Positions 42,875 through 53,921 of a stretch of DNA of 64,000 nucleotides are shown in pieces. Origin of the DNA: Sphaerosporella brunnea (lineage: Eukaryota; Ascomycota; Pezizomycetes; Pezizales; Pyronemataceae). The position numbers were made by a program, and so were the translations under genes. Below the pieces are notes generated by a model that saw only the letters and a list, made by a program, of their open reading frames with translations, was not told where the DNA came from and did no database searches. The stretch is from positions 106,950-170,949 of the forward strand of contig VXIS01000065.1 of the NCBI GenBank assembly GCA_008704415.1, read 5' to 3'. How positions within the stretch are numbered: position 1 is the stretch's first letter; the number at the start of each line of letters is the position of its first letter.

Positions 42875-45370
42875 CTATTCCGCGCGCGAATGATGTGTTG
42901 CAAAGTTCGTGATCCTACATTCTGTGCCTGCGCACATTTCATATGTTTTCCTCCATCTCTTTCTCCCAAAAACCGGGCGCTTCAGCAAAATCACCCTAAA
43001 AATCGTTCTCTGCCTGGCTGTATCCGCTGTGTCACCTGTCAGGTTGATGGCGACTGACCGCAAAGAGACAAAGCCGAGCACATTGCTCCGCCACCAAGCC
43101 TTTAAAAGACATGCTGCTTGAATTGTGGTGGGGTGTAAGCGCGGTCTTTTCGCATCCGGAAAGTTGCCAGCGCCAGAAAAAATGCGCTCCACAGCACTGG
43201 AAGATGCTGAACCACATCAGTGAGGGAGTTAAAATGCTAAGAGCAGAGCGCACCTTGGATTGCGAAATAATCGCGTGCCATGATGGCAAGCAGGGGATAT
43301 TTTGTTTGCCCCACGTCCGCCAACCAAATCAGCGGATCCTCGTAAAACATGTCCTTCCAGGTAGCCTGCGAAATGCGGAGGTCCTATCAATACTGGGCAA
43401 GGTCATCTAAAACAGGTGTAAGTGCATCGTCATCTCCAAGATTGCGGTCATCGCTGGAGTGGTCAGAAAGCCCGGGATGACTGCAAGGTTCGCGTTGCGT
43501 GTCATGGCTTTGACCTGCAGCCGGTCCAGGAACATCGCGGTCTTGATAACTTTCCTAGAGACAACTAATCATTTCCGTAGTTTCTTGTAGCTCAGCAGAC
43601 CCTTGATGCTGTATATAAGAATCGTTTACATGGGGATTAAGGAAGAGACCAACGTAGTACGTAGGCTGCTTCATCTGATAGTAGTAGCGCTGTAAAGCCT
43701 CCCAACCAAGGTGAAGCGCTTGCTTCATGGTGTCATCACCCCAATCTTTCTTCTGGAAATCTTCAACTGTGCTCATCAACTCATGTATAATAGCAGTAAC
43801 CCATTCAATTGTCATGTGCTTCTCGGAAATCAAGACATCAGTTGCGTTTTTGTAAGCTTTGAGCGTGCACGTGAATGTCGCTATAAGCATCTAGTGTGGA
43901 GTACGGGGTGACGGGGTGGGGGACAGGGCAAAACCCGGTGGGGTCAAAACTCGCGGGGAGCTCCGGGAACGGCGATGGCAGTGTGCCTCTTCATGCCGGT
44001 ACTGTGATAGTGAGTCTTTTGCGTGTTGAATATGACGGCCGCAGTTGAAGACTTGTCCGCTTAATCTGGTAGCCTCCTAAAAGTCGAGACCTTCTCAGGT
44101 TCTCCAAAGGTCGGAAATGGCCCCAAAAACGACCGCAAGACGCCGTGCGATTGCCTGGGCTATTGCCACGTATGATTGCAGCCACTGGGCGCCGCAGGAT
44201 TCACGTTGCTCATGATCTTTCCCTTGGGGAAGCTTTGTACCCGGCGAGGTTAGGTGGGGACCTCGGTTGAGTGGATTGTCAAAAGATCCCCAATTCAATC
44301 AATTCCATGCGCAAAAGCAAAATTGCCCACGGTTTCCTGCATGGACGTCCATCTGTCCGCCGCTCCGTCCCCACACCGTCCCCATGCTCCACCCTATCAG
44401 CATCCATTCTTGAGTGGTCGACCAATGTTGTATTAATTTTTGATTGTCACCGTATAAATGCTGGAAGGAAAGCTTGATGTGCAACAAGAGTGAGACCATC
44501 GTATAAATTGAATTCCACCCACCGTGTACATCCAGTTCCAGTTTTAAAGCATGAAGCCGAGGGTAAGCGTTGTAGTGTGCTCGTAGAGCACGCAGTTGCT
44601 TCAGCGAACGTCGGATGGCGGCCACCAGCGTACGAACTTTACGCAGAAGACATTCTTAGTCATCGAACCCTGGCTCCAGGTTAGAGGCAGGAATATCAAT
44701 ATCGTGCTCGACCTCGAGCCGCTGTGTCCCGTCCCAATTGATGTATTATTCGTCGTTCTCCAGTGGTCGTATCCCTAGAGCATAGGCCGCAGCCTTTTTG
44801 TCCTCAAATCCTTCGCAGTTCAGGTGGCCAAACATATCTTTGAGGCAATGCTCAATGTATGACACATACATCGTACGATATGTTTGTCAGCATCAAAACC
44901 AGGAATCCGCAGTGCGAGTAAGTGGACCATCCATAGCATATCCGATCCGTTGTCAGTAGTGATGTATGCACTAGGTCTTGGCGGCCACAAACCGCAAGTG
45001 CGGAGTGTACGTTTCAAAATACACGCCAAATACTCACCGGTGCAGTTGTCTGTCAATGGCAGCAGGTTCAACAATGTAGTATGCAGCTTAAAATCGGCGG
45101 TGCACCAGTGGACCCTGACGCCGAGATATTTATTCATAGACATATCACTCCATATATTTGCTGTGTAGGTCAACACGCCATCATGTTCAGCCAACAGGCA
45201 TGCACCTTTCGCGCTTCACCTTTCAGCGTTGCAAGTAGGTCCCGCTGGTGTTGTGTTTGAGACATCGTCTTCGCTTTGTCATGAACTTGAAGTTCGTGGA
45301 ACATGCTTTCACAGAACATGGATTGCGTTGCAGTAAGCTGCAGGTTATCGAGTATCAGCCTGTACTTCAT
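42875..45370 (-). pseudogene. Large hAT transposase remnant, third family
   Basis: Minus-strand pieces in the expected order: 45370-45170; 45194-44820 with LTYTANIWSDMSMNKYLGVR and ITTDNGSDM (RNase H-like catalytic start) and RCMCHTLSIASKICL; 44625-44299 with LELDVHGGWNSIYTM; 43890-43555 with PTYYVGLFLNPHVND; and 43192-42875 with the hATC start (MERIFSGAGNF... RLHPTTIQAACLLKAWW). Frameshifts and unrelated sequence separate them. GGGATGCACACTGG at about 42772 and GGCAGTGTGCCTCTTC at about 43978 look like paired ends, so a shorter related copy may be nested here. Confidence 0.8.
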
Positions 45371-45599
45371 GTCAGCATCTAAGCTTCTGAGCCTCTAAGC
45401 CTCTGAGCCTGTAAGCCGCAAACAAGAACTGTGCACTGGCCGTAGCCTCCGACAGGCGCAGGGTACAATAGGCGGAGAATACCTCGCCGCGCCGCACCCG
45501 CCCACCCCCACCACTCGGAGTAACGTGCACAGCTCTACTTCCCTCTGGCATACAAAATTAAAAGCACCTGAGATGCTTACCAGCGAATAACCTTCTTCC

Positions 45600-46225
45600 G
45601 AAATCTTATTGAACCTGTACGCCAGGCAATCCAGAAGGCCAGACACTGTGAGATTGCAGGCAGGAGATGTATGAGACAAGGAACCGACACCCAAGTATGC
45701 TCTCAAAAGCCTCTGTTCTTCTTGAACCTCTACGCCAGGTGATCCAGAAGTCCAGACAGTGTGAGATTGCAGGCAGGAGATGTAAGGAACGAGGAACCAA
45801 CACCGGAGTGCGCTCCCGAAAGACTCTGTTCCTCTTGAACCTGTAGGCCAGGTAATCCAGAAGTCCAGACACAGTGAGATTGCAGGCAAGGGCTGCAATG
45901 TATGGAACGAGGAACCGACACCCCAGCGCGCCCTGGAAAGCCTCTGTTTTCCTTGAACCTGTACGCCAGGCGATCAAGAAGTCTAGACACTGTGGGATTG
46001 CAGGCAGGAAATGTATGGGACAAGGAACCGACACCCCGATGCGCAATTCAAAGCCTCTGTGGAACCGGTACCCGGGTGCGCTCGCGAAAGCCTCTGTTCT
46101 TATTGAACCTGTACGCCAGGCAATCTAGAAGTTCAGATACAGTGAGATTGCAGGCAGGGGCTGTAATATATGGGATGAGGAACTGCCACCCAAGTGCGCT
46201 CTCGAAAGACTCTGTTTGGGCCGCA
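45600..46225. repeat. Minisatellite, ~113-118-bp unit
   Basis: Five units start at the motif GAACCTGTACGCCAGG or variants at 45611, 45724, 45837, 45955 and 46105 (the last preceded by a partial unit). Each contains GTGAGATTGCAGGCA and AGCCTCTGTT. Units are diverged by some 10-15%. The minus strand reads as a repeated Leu/Cys-rich frame, likely an artefact. Confidence 0.85.
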
Positions 46226-46499
46226 CAATAAATGCCACGCCATCAAGATAAAACTCTAGTGTGACAAAACGTACAAGGGTCGTTTTTTGCACAACCTTCA
46301 TTCCTATCGGCGCGGCAGAGGGAGCATCGCCTATAAACAGTGCGAGTCAGTATGGTTGGAGGGTCCTGATGGTTACCGTCAATCCGGACCCATGAGATAA
46401 GTCCTTTCATTGATTCTGAACGACCTCCATAGGGCCACATTCTGGGTCCAGTCGGAGGCGAAAAGGAGCGGGAGAGGAACCACGTTCGGAATCCTGAAT

Positions 46500-47290
46500 C
46501 GTTTCTACTCACGGTGCGAGTTATTATGGTTACGAGGATGCAAAAGAGCAGGGTGTGGATGCTTACCATGAGCTGAGTGCTTTTCTTGATCCTTAACCAG
46601 CACCGGGAGCCGCGTTCGGGATCCTTCTGGAGGAGCCGAGAGCCGAGCTCCAAAGGAAGTATTCCTACTCACGGTGAGTCAGTATGGTTACGACGATGCA
46701 AGAGAGCAGAGAGTGGATGCTTACCATTAGCTGAGTGCTTTGGTTGATCATCAGCCAGCTCCGCGGGTCGTCTTCGGGATCGTTCCGGAGGAGCCGAGAG
46801 CTGAGCACCAAAGCAAGTATTCCTACTCACTGTGAGTCAGTATGGTTACGACGATGCAAGAGAGCAGAGTGTGCATGCTTCCCATTAGCTGAGGGCTTTG
46901 GTTGATCCTCAGCCAGCTCAGGGAGCCACCTTCGGGATTCTGCCGGAGAAGCCGAGAGCCAAGCATCCAAGCAAGCATTTCTACTCATGGTGTGAGTCAG
47001 TATTGTTACGACGATGCAAGAGAGCAGGGTGTGGATGCTTACCGTGACAGTGCAAGAATATCATGAGTGGTTTGGTTGATCCTCAGCCAGCTCCGGGAGC
47101 CGCCTTCGGGATCCTTCCGGAGGAGCCGAGAGCCGAGAGGTAAAGCAAGCATTCCTACTCACGGTGTGAGTCAGTATGGTTACAACAATGCAAGAGAGCA
47201 GGGTGTGAATGCATACCATGAGCTGAGTGCTTTGGTTGTTCCTCAACCAGCTCTGGGAGCCGCCCTTGGGATCCTGCCGGACCGGTATAG
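46500..47290. repeat. Minisatellite, ~158-174-bp unit
   Basis: Units start with CTACTCACGGTG at 46505, 46665, 46823, 46981 and 47155, each with GAGTCAGTATGGTTAC, GAGAGCAG and GGAGGAGCCGAGAGC. It directly follows the first array and has an unrelated unit. Confidence 0.85.
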
Positions 47291-47453
47291 GAGTTAAGAT
47301 TTGACCAAGTTGAGCCAAGAGCGGAGATTTGTGTAGAGATTCCGCAAGATATAGAGATTCGAGCCAACAGCAGAGAGACTGGACTGATATTGATTATAGC
47401 CGTGGAGAGGTAGTGGAAACGCCGCGATTCAGGCCGCACAGCCCAATGAACGC

Positions 47454-48185
47454 CTGAGGGTATTCCATTTGGAATAAGGGCCTTATTCCATAGCGTGCTC
47501 CACCTTAGCGTGCTCGACCTTGAGCAGCTCGAGCATCAGCGCTGTGCTCGACCTCACGTGATGTCGAGCACCAAAAATCGGCCCGCCACCGGCACGATTA
47601 GGCCTACCAAACGTCAACCAAGCAACGCCCGCTGCTCAACACATACCAAACGTCAACCAAGCTGCGTCCGCTGCTCAACAACTACCAGCACGGCTGTCAA
47701 TATGCCCTGAATGTCTATACCAAGCCACGATAGCTCACGACCAGTGGTTGTTGAGATTTGGAGAGATATAAAACCCTGAGGACCCTCCAGCGTCCACCCA
47801 CTTGTCAAACACCAGCCAAGCGACGCCCGCTGCTCAACACCTACTAGCACAGCCGTCAAGATGCCTCCAACGTCTGTACCAAGCGACGATTGCTCATGAC
47901 CAGCAGTTGTTCACGGCCGATGAGATTTGGGGTCGTATAATGCCCCTGAAGACCCACTGGAGCATGACCACCTACCAAACGTCAACCAAGCTGCGTCCGC
48001 TGCTCAACAACTACCAGCACGGCTGTCAATATGCCCTGAATGTCTATACCAAGCCACGATAGCTCACGGCCAGTGGTTGTTGAGATTTGGAGAGATATAA
48101 GACCCTGAGGACCCTGCATGCTCGAGGTGCTCGAGGTCGAGCACGCTAAGGAATAAGGCCCTTATTCCAAATGGAATACCCTCAG
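47454..48185. mobile_element. Long-TIR element with internal tandem repeats
   Basis: Ends CTGAGGGTATTCCATTTGG... and its inverse match over at least 36 bases (47454-47490, 48150-48185), with further partial matching inward (GCGTGCTCGAC). The inside has three copies of a ~150-bp unit (47645, 47805, 47970); the first and third are almost identical. No transposase and no clear target duplication. The right end lies only 19 bp from a telomeric tract. Confidence 0.7.
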
Positions 48186-48204
48186 AGCATGCTCGACCTA
48201 GCGT

Positions 48205-48225
48205 GGTTAGGGTTAGGGTTAGGGG
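48205..48225 (+). repeat. Interstitial telomeric repeat, (TTAGGG)3
   Basis: Three perfect TTAGGG units on the plus strand, directly followed by the inverse 3' end of the PLE hammerhead unit. This is the junction expected when PLE cDNA is primed from a telomeric 3' overhang. Confidence 0.9.
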
Positions 48226-49257
48226 CCTTCGGAGCGAAGCGACGAAGGGCAGAGGTGAACAGTGAACGATTTTGTTAAAGATGTAGCGAGATTCGTGCGG
48301 TAGACAGTTATCGCGAGTGAAGGCGTACAACTGTTTCGATACAGAATCTCATCAGTACCGCGACGGAATAGCTGTAATTATAGGAAAAACAGCCTCCTTT
48401 TCGGCGCACCGATTCACGTTCCGTTACGGGCGACAAAAATTGCTTGCAGAGGCAGATGCCATGGGCGAAATGCTTGCATTGAATGTTTTCACCAGTAATT
48501 TCACACGGTGCGGACACCATTTGGGGTGGTGTGCCAGTAAATATTACAACAACCGGGGTATGGTGTGAGTCATTTTTACTGCCGAGCTCTCATCCCTCGC
48601 AATACGAGGCTGACACCTCGGCAAATTGCGTTGCCCCACAGAATTACCGCAGCAATTATCGTGTTATGGCAGGGATTAGTTCGTTGCAACGTGAGTCACA
48701 CACCAAAAATAAAATTAGCCGCCGTAAAATTAGGTGTGCACGATAACGCGAACACCTAAGAACCTTGGTCAAGATGATTTTTGTGTGTCACCCACACTTC
48801 TTTTCTTACTTTCCTCTGGCGAAACCTTGTGCAAGTTCCGAGTTCGGGGTTCATACTCAGGGTGGTGTGGGTGCGTGCAAAAGAGATCCTCACAGCAAGC
48901 GACAGGATCTATTTTTATCGAACTAAGAAGAGGGGATATCCTTTTCCAACGTATGACTTCAAACGCTTATCGTCAGATGCGCGCTCGATGAAAACACTGC
49001 ATACAGGTATCCTTGTAATCGCCAGATGCGGTTCTATCACATGATATATCCACGTGACTTATCGGACGTGGTTCATGGACCATCACTCGTTCAAAGGAAG
49101 AATGCTGCGTCACCTTGAACATCATCTCGGTTGCCCGGGACGTGTTCTTAGCTCGTTAACATTCTTCGATTGTTCTTGTGACGGTATAAAACACGACGAC
49201 AGGTTATGCAGAAGATATCATCAAGAATCACACAACGTCACTCAGTTACTGGTCATG
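48226..49257 (-). mobile_element. PLE terminal unit with hammerhead ribozyme, left copy
   Basis: Inverse of 56757-57797 at high identity. Contains a hammerhead ribozyme near its 3' end. No protein is encoded; the short frames are shared by all copies but have no start in common with ORF1. Confidence 0.88.
48297..48361 (-). ncRNA. Type I hammerhead ribozyme, left copy
   Basis: On the minus strand: stem I GCGGTA, core CTGATGA, stem II GAT/ATC with a 5-nt loop, core GAAA, stem III ACAGTT/AACTGT, then C and the closing TACCGC. All conserved core bases are present. Cleavage would fall after the C complementary to 48303. Confidence 0.92.
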
Positions 49258-49505
49258 ATACGAGTTCTGCAGAGAATGCCTTGAGTGTCAGCGTGGGTGT
49301 ACATCAATTTATCTTCGAACTTTAAGTCCAAAGCTGGGAGGCACAAAACTTTATTTACTAGACGCTCAACCGTCGCCAGGCCCGCTGGTCCGAATTCCTG
49401 TCTCGCTTCAACTTTTTGAAATTGGTTGACTGCGAAGACGAAAAAAAAAAGACCAAAGGTCAAAACAAAACAAAGAATTTGAAGTGCCACTCCAAAGGTC
49501 CGTTC
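49258..49505. other. Segment unique to the left array
   Basis: About 250 bases between the hammerhead unit and the AT/GC-cluster segment have no counterpart in the right array, so they were inserted here or lost there. No gene recognised. Confidence 0.6.
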
Positions 49506-50110
49506 AGTTCTTAAAATAATAAATTAATAATCCTAATAGACGGGTAGGGTGGCAACCGAGGCCGGATAAACACCGGCTCGGTCAGCCACCAATTATTATT
49601 CTAATTTCCCACCCTTCGGGGGTAGAAGACCCGGGAGGGATTCCTACCTCCCCTCCGCGACAATTCGGGAGGGGATAATTTCGTCTAATTGAATAACCCG
49701 GGGCCCCCCGATTGGAAAGGGTATCGAAAATAGACGGAGTCTATTATCATTATTAAATAATAGGCCGTACCGGCCCATATTAATAAATTAATAAATATTA
49801 AATTGCCCTGCAGGGCTGTCTACTGAAGGACCCAACTCTACGAGTAGAGCCCGGAAATATTGCCTACTGGACGGGTAGGGGGTCCCCTCCCTCCAAAAAT
49901 ATATTGGGAGGGGGCCCCGTAGGATTCTAATTTCCCGTAGGCAACGAAGCCTGATAAACACCGGTTCGTTACCTCCTAATTATTAATTTATCATTTTAGG
50001 TGGGGAGCTTGCGCCCCCCTAAAAATAAATAGAAGTCTAAAATAATAAATAATAAATCCTAATAGACGGGTAGGGGGCAACCGAGGCCGGCAAAACCTAC
50101 CTTTCGTATT
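49506..50110. other. AT-rich segment with GC-rich hairpins (mitochondrial-like)
   Basis: Stretches of AATAATAAATTAATAAT alternate with compact GC palindromes (GCCCTGCAGGGC, GGGGAGCTTGCGCCCCCC, CCCGGGAGGG) and a repeated GACGGGTAGGG motif. This base pattern is foreign to the surroundings and resembles intergenic mtDNA of fungi. The inverse copy is at 56253-56756. Confidence 0.65.
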
Positions 50111-50210
50111 GCCCTTCCCTCGATCCAATCATGCCATCGTAAAACCTTTCTCGCTGCGCCTCCAACTGTTCATTGTTGCGAGGTGACAACACAGCCGGTG
50201 AAAACGTTGG

Positions 50211-50258
50211 GGGTAGGATTGGTTAGGGGTTAGTGTTGGGTTCGGGTTAGGGTTAGGA
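50211..50258 (+). repeat. Degenerate telomeric tract, left array
   Basis: GGTTAGGGG, GTTAGTGTTGGG, TTCGGGTTAGGGTTAGG: about seven TTAGGG-like units, several mutated. The same tract in inverse orientation lies at 56202-56252. Confidence 0.85.
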
Positions 50259-50355
50259 ATCAGACACGGAAAAAGATATTTTTGTCATCATATAGAATAA
50301 ATTCTATTCTAACACCAGCGATACCACAACGTAACCGAAAACTCCTATCCGGATA

Positions 50356-52095
50356 TTAACGGGATCCATAAAACTCATCGGGTTTTACCTCCAATGTGGA
50401 GGTTCCAGCCGAAAGACCAGGTACACCGACCGCAAGGGTTGATGTCTCCATGGACTTTATGATTCCCTCCTCCTCAGAGAGTTCAGACGCCTCCGAGTCT
50501 TCCATGTCTAGAAGATTCTTATTCCAGGTGTTGACAAGATCTCCAAAACAAGTTGTCCTGGAATATGCGACGAGCATTCGTACTTGTATAAGGCGTTGGA
50601 TCGCGGGAAGACTGGTTTCCTCGGGGTTGACGCTTTCACTTGCACACCCTGGGTTAAAGGGGAGCGAAGGTTCAGCGACTCCTTCGATTACGGTTACGCC
50701 TTCCTTCCAGGCATTTACAATCACGTCGCGGATTTGTCCGAATTTAACGCCATCCCATACTGGGTTATACTTGGTCTTCATCACAAGGTAATCCGTGGCA
50801 GACTTTTCAACCTCTAAGTCTTTGTGACGCCAACGTTTCTCCAGTTGCTCTTTAAACCAAGTATGGAGGACCGTAGTCGGCCAGCCACGCAGTCGGAGTG
50901 CATTTCTGAACTCCTCAGCTGCTTCTAAATAGAACTCGCGGTCAGAACTATTTAGGGCTAGTCTAGCAAGCTCCCCGATGAGCACAGACCTTTTAACGTG
51001 CGGGGGGTGCGAGCTGCTCCATGGGATACGCGAGTAGTGGTTTAGCGGTTTGCGAAAGGGTTTCTACCGTAAGAAACTCTCTCCTGGCACTCTGCAAATC
51101 GTGATGTCCAAGAAGTTAATTGAGGTATCACTAGCTTCCCACTTAAGGTCAAGACCAACGATGTTACGAGGACAACATTCAAGAGCATCCTCTTGCGAGT
51201 CCGCTTCTACTAGAGCGAAAACGTCATCAATGTAACGGAGCCACAGAATAACTCCCTTCTTGGAAGGGTATCCTCCACGATGCTCGTAACTTCCGAGAAA
51301 CAGGTTCGCAATGTCAGGGCTACAAGCAGTGCCCATAGTAAGACCTTTCTCTTGATGGAAGTATCGTCCGTCAAACTCCACAATAGTAGAGTTATTTGCC
51401 AGTATTATTGCACCTTGTAGTGCAATAATCTTCCCTTTCGGTAGCTGTAGCTTGTCATAGAGCTTACCAATTGTTGCAGTAGACAATGCGCGATCAATGT
51501 TTGTATACATTGCGGTAACATCCCCTGTGCACAAAAACAGCTTTCGATCGGGGTTGATCTTAAATCCTTTTATTTTTGCCACCAACTCTCCTGTAGACTG
51601 GATAATCCAGGGAAAGAACTTGTAAAGTGGTTTCAATGACTTGGATACGATCTTTGCGGCATGGCTCGATACCCAACTGTGACTCGGGACGATAGGACGC
51701 AATCCCCATGGTTTCTTGTGAATTTTGGGAATACCATGAAAACGCGGGATGTCAGTCAACATCATACCATCACCCAGGAATTTGACCTCCTGTCGAGACC
51801 AACAGTCCGCTCCCATTATATCGGCCAGGGCGGCAGTCGCGATAAAGGTTTGATTACGCGCGTCCTCAAATGTTTCTATAGCAGAGAATACATCAGACTC
51901 GAGGTGTGTTAAACACATTTTGCGGTACCAATCCTTGCGGACAACGGCAACCCCTAGGTTCTTATCGGTATTCTTGATGAGAATTCTATTCGCAACAAGA
52001 TACTTCTGGAGATTCAAGATGTTATCCCTGTTAAGGGCATCGTACGGTTCATGAAAGGGTACGACCGTCGCGACGTGTGAGCGCAACGCGGCCAA
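50356..52095 (-). pseudogene. Penelope-like reverse transcriptase, left copy, 5'-truncated
   Basis: Two minus-strand frames (52095-51064 and 50985-50356) are in the same phase, parted by a TAG where the right copy has Trp. RT signatures by residue of the first frame: IKNTDKNLGVAVV (40-52), FHGIPKIHKKPWGLRPIVPS (119-138), GDVTAMYTNI (191-200; catalytic Asp), EKGLTMGTACSPDIANLFLG (249-268), LRYIDDVF (286-293; catalytic Asp pair), INFLDITICR (326-335). GIPKIHK and the INFLD motif after the active site are PLE hallmarks. No GIY-YIG endonuclease follows. It is cut at 52095 where the opposite element begins. Confidence 0.9.
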
Positions 52096-52842
52096 GTCAT
52101 ACGTTGGAAAAGGATATCCCCTCTTCTTAGTTCGATAAAAATAGATCCTGTCGCTTGCTGTGAGGATCTATTTTGCACGCACCCACACCACCCTGAGTAT
52201 GAACCCTGAACTCGGAACTTGCACAAGGTTTCGCCAGAGGAAAGTAAGAAAAGAAGTGTGGGTGACACACAAAAATCATCTTGACCAAGGTTCTTAGGTG
52301 TTCGCGTTATCGTGCACACCTAATTTTACGGCGGCTAATTTTATTTCTGGTGTGTGACTCACATTGCAACGAACTAATCCCTGCCATAACACGATAATTG
52401 CTGCGGTAATTATGTGGGGCAATGCAATTTGCCGAGGTGTCAGCCTCGTATTGCAAGGGATGAGAGCTCGGCAGTAAATATGACGCACACCATACCCCGG
52501 TCGTTGTAATATTTACTGGCACACCACCCCCAATGGTGTCCGCACCGTGTGAAATTACTGGTGAAAACATTCAATGCAAGCATTTCGCCCATGGCATCTG
52601 CCTCTGCAAGCAATTTTTGCCGCCCGTAACGGAACGTGAATCGGTGCGCCGAAAAGGAGGCTGTTTTTCCTATAATTACAGCTATCCCGTCGCGGTACTG
52701 ATGAGATTCTGTATCGAAACAGTTGTACGCCTTCACTCGCGATAACTGTCTACCGCACAAATCTCGCTACATCTTTAACAAAATCGTTCACTGTTCACCT
52801 CTGCCCTTCGTCGCTTCGCTCTGAAGGCCCCTAACGCTAACC
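52095..52842 (+). mobile_element. PLE terminal unit with hammerhead ribozyme, middle copy
   Basis: Same sequence as 57063-57811 at high identity, so it is a pLTR-like direct repeat upstream of ORF1. Its left end abuts the truncated left RT with two shared bases (AA). Its right end is CCCCTAACGCTAACC, a decayed telomeric motif, after which the ORF1 leader begins. Confidence 0.88.
52692..52756 (+). ncRNA. Type I hammerhead ribozyme, middle copy
   Basis: Stem I GCGGTA 52692-52697 with TACCGC 52751-52756; CTGATGA 52698-52704; stem II 52705-52715; GAAA 52716-52719; stem III with AACTGT; cleavage after C52750. No core mutation. Confidence 0.92.
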
Positions 52843-52879
52843 AAATCGAACACGAACGTACCGACCACACAAAATCACG

Positions 52880-53921
52880 ATGCCGTCCCATTCGATTACC
52901 TCCGTCGTTAACGTTTCGTCGTCCAACGATCGATCGAATGCACTCTCGCACGCCTCTACTCTCGATCAAGTGAGTGAGCTCGTCCCTCACAATTATAAGG
53001 ACGGGGCGCGCGCTTCTTTCAAAGTGTTGTGGGACGCTTGTAAGAAGCATGCGAATGCAGCGGCAGCTCTTGCTGGCCTGCAACGCCACAAGTCGTTGGG
53101 CACCTGGCCACCTGCGCTACGGGGCATCAAACCAGCTACGATGCAAATGTCCAACCACTACCAACGTGAAGCCGCCGACGCGTCGATGATGGAACGCCAG
53201 ATGGCGGACCTCGCGGCGATCTACAGATCCGGAGCCCTCGATCTTATGATCGCTCAGAAAAAAGACGAGGTCGAGTGGATTTATCTCCAACATCTGGATC
53301 GTCCTAACTGGCTGGCCGCAGTGCAGGCAGCCGCGAAGGAATCGTACAAAGCGGTCAAGAAGTCTACAATGTATCGAAACCCGAAGGACAGTGGTGAACC
53401 CTCGGGTTCATCATCCTCGGTTACCGAGTACATCACTCCTACCTGGGTGGACAATGAGTACCTCCAGTGGAAGAAAGACTTCCCACTCTTTGGCGAGAGA
53501 GTTTGCTCTCTTGCCCGAGGAAAAGGCCTTGCCAAGCTGGAAAAGAAATTGGCAAAGGTCTCGCTGAAAGAGAAGGCGGATGTCGAGATGGCAGACGCAG
53601 ACACGGGCAATGCTTCAAGCGTACAGCAGTCCATCGCGGACGAAGTCGCGAAGCAAGTCGCCGCCGCTCTCAAGAAGGCGAAGGGGCAGTCCGCCCCTCC
53701 AAACAAAGGTGAGCCTCAACAGCTCTCTACCGGTTCAAACGTTGACACGTTGAGCAGGAAAAGGAAAGCAGGACAAGAAGCCGAAGGACGGGAAGGGCAA
53801 AGCTACCGAGAAATTGAAGCCTGCCAAACAATCCCGTTCGGGAAAAATGCACGGCGGAAAGTCAGACAAGGTGGAGAAGAAGCCCTCCACCAACAAAGGC
53901 AAAGGCAAAGCGAAGCAGTAA
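52880..53921 (+). CDS. PLE ORF1 with a 49-nt intron
   Basis: ATG at 52880 follows the hammerhead unit by about 40 bases. The first 276 codons include acidic and coiled-coil-like stretches (EKKLAKVSLKEKADVEMADA, SIADEVAKQVAAALKKA). An intron is inferred at 53709-53757: GTGAGC at the start, GAGCAG at the end, with TTGAC as a possible branch site. Splicing gives a Lys/Gly-rich basic tail (GKGKQDKKPKDGKGKATEK) and a stop at 53919, total 330 residues. A basic C-terminus suggests nucleic acid binding, as for ORF1 proteins of other retroelements. Without splicing the frame continues past 53921 into the RT region. No enzyme domain recognised. Confidence 0.75.
53709..53757 (+). other. Candidate intron in PLE ORF1
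   Basis: 49 nt, AAAG|GTGAGC...GAGCAG|GA. The retained form leaves an open frame that runs into the RT; the spliced form ends ORF1. Confidence 0.65.

Noticed and set aside
45606..46046. Leu/Cys-rich repeat protein on the minus strand
   Set aside because: It is the translation of the 115-bp minisatellite, with a unit length not kept in multiples of three.
46500..47290. CRISPR-like direct repeats
   Set aside because: Units of about 160 bp without unique spacers in a eukaryotic context; a minisatellite.
48205..48225. A present-day telomere or a misplaced contig end
   Set aside because: Only three repeats with sequence continuing on both sides; interstitial. An assembly chimera remains possible and is noted in the findings.
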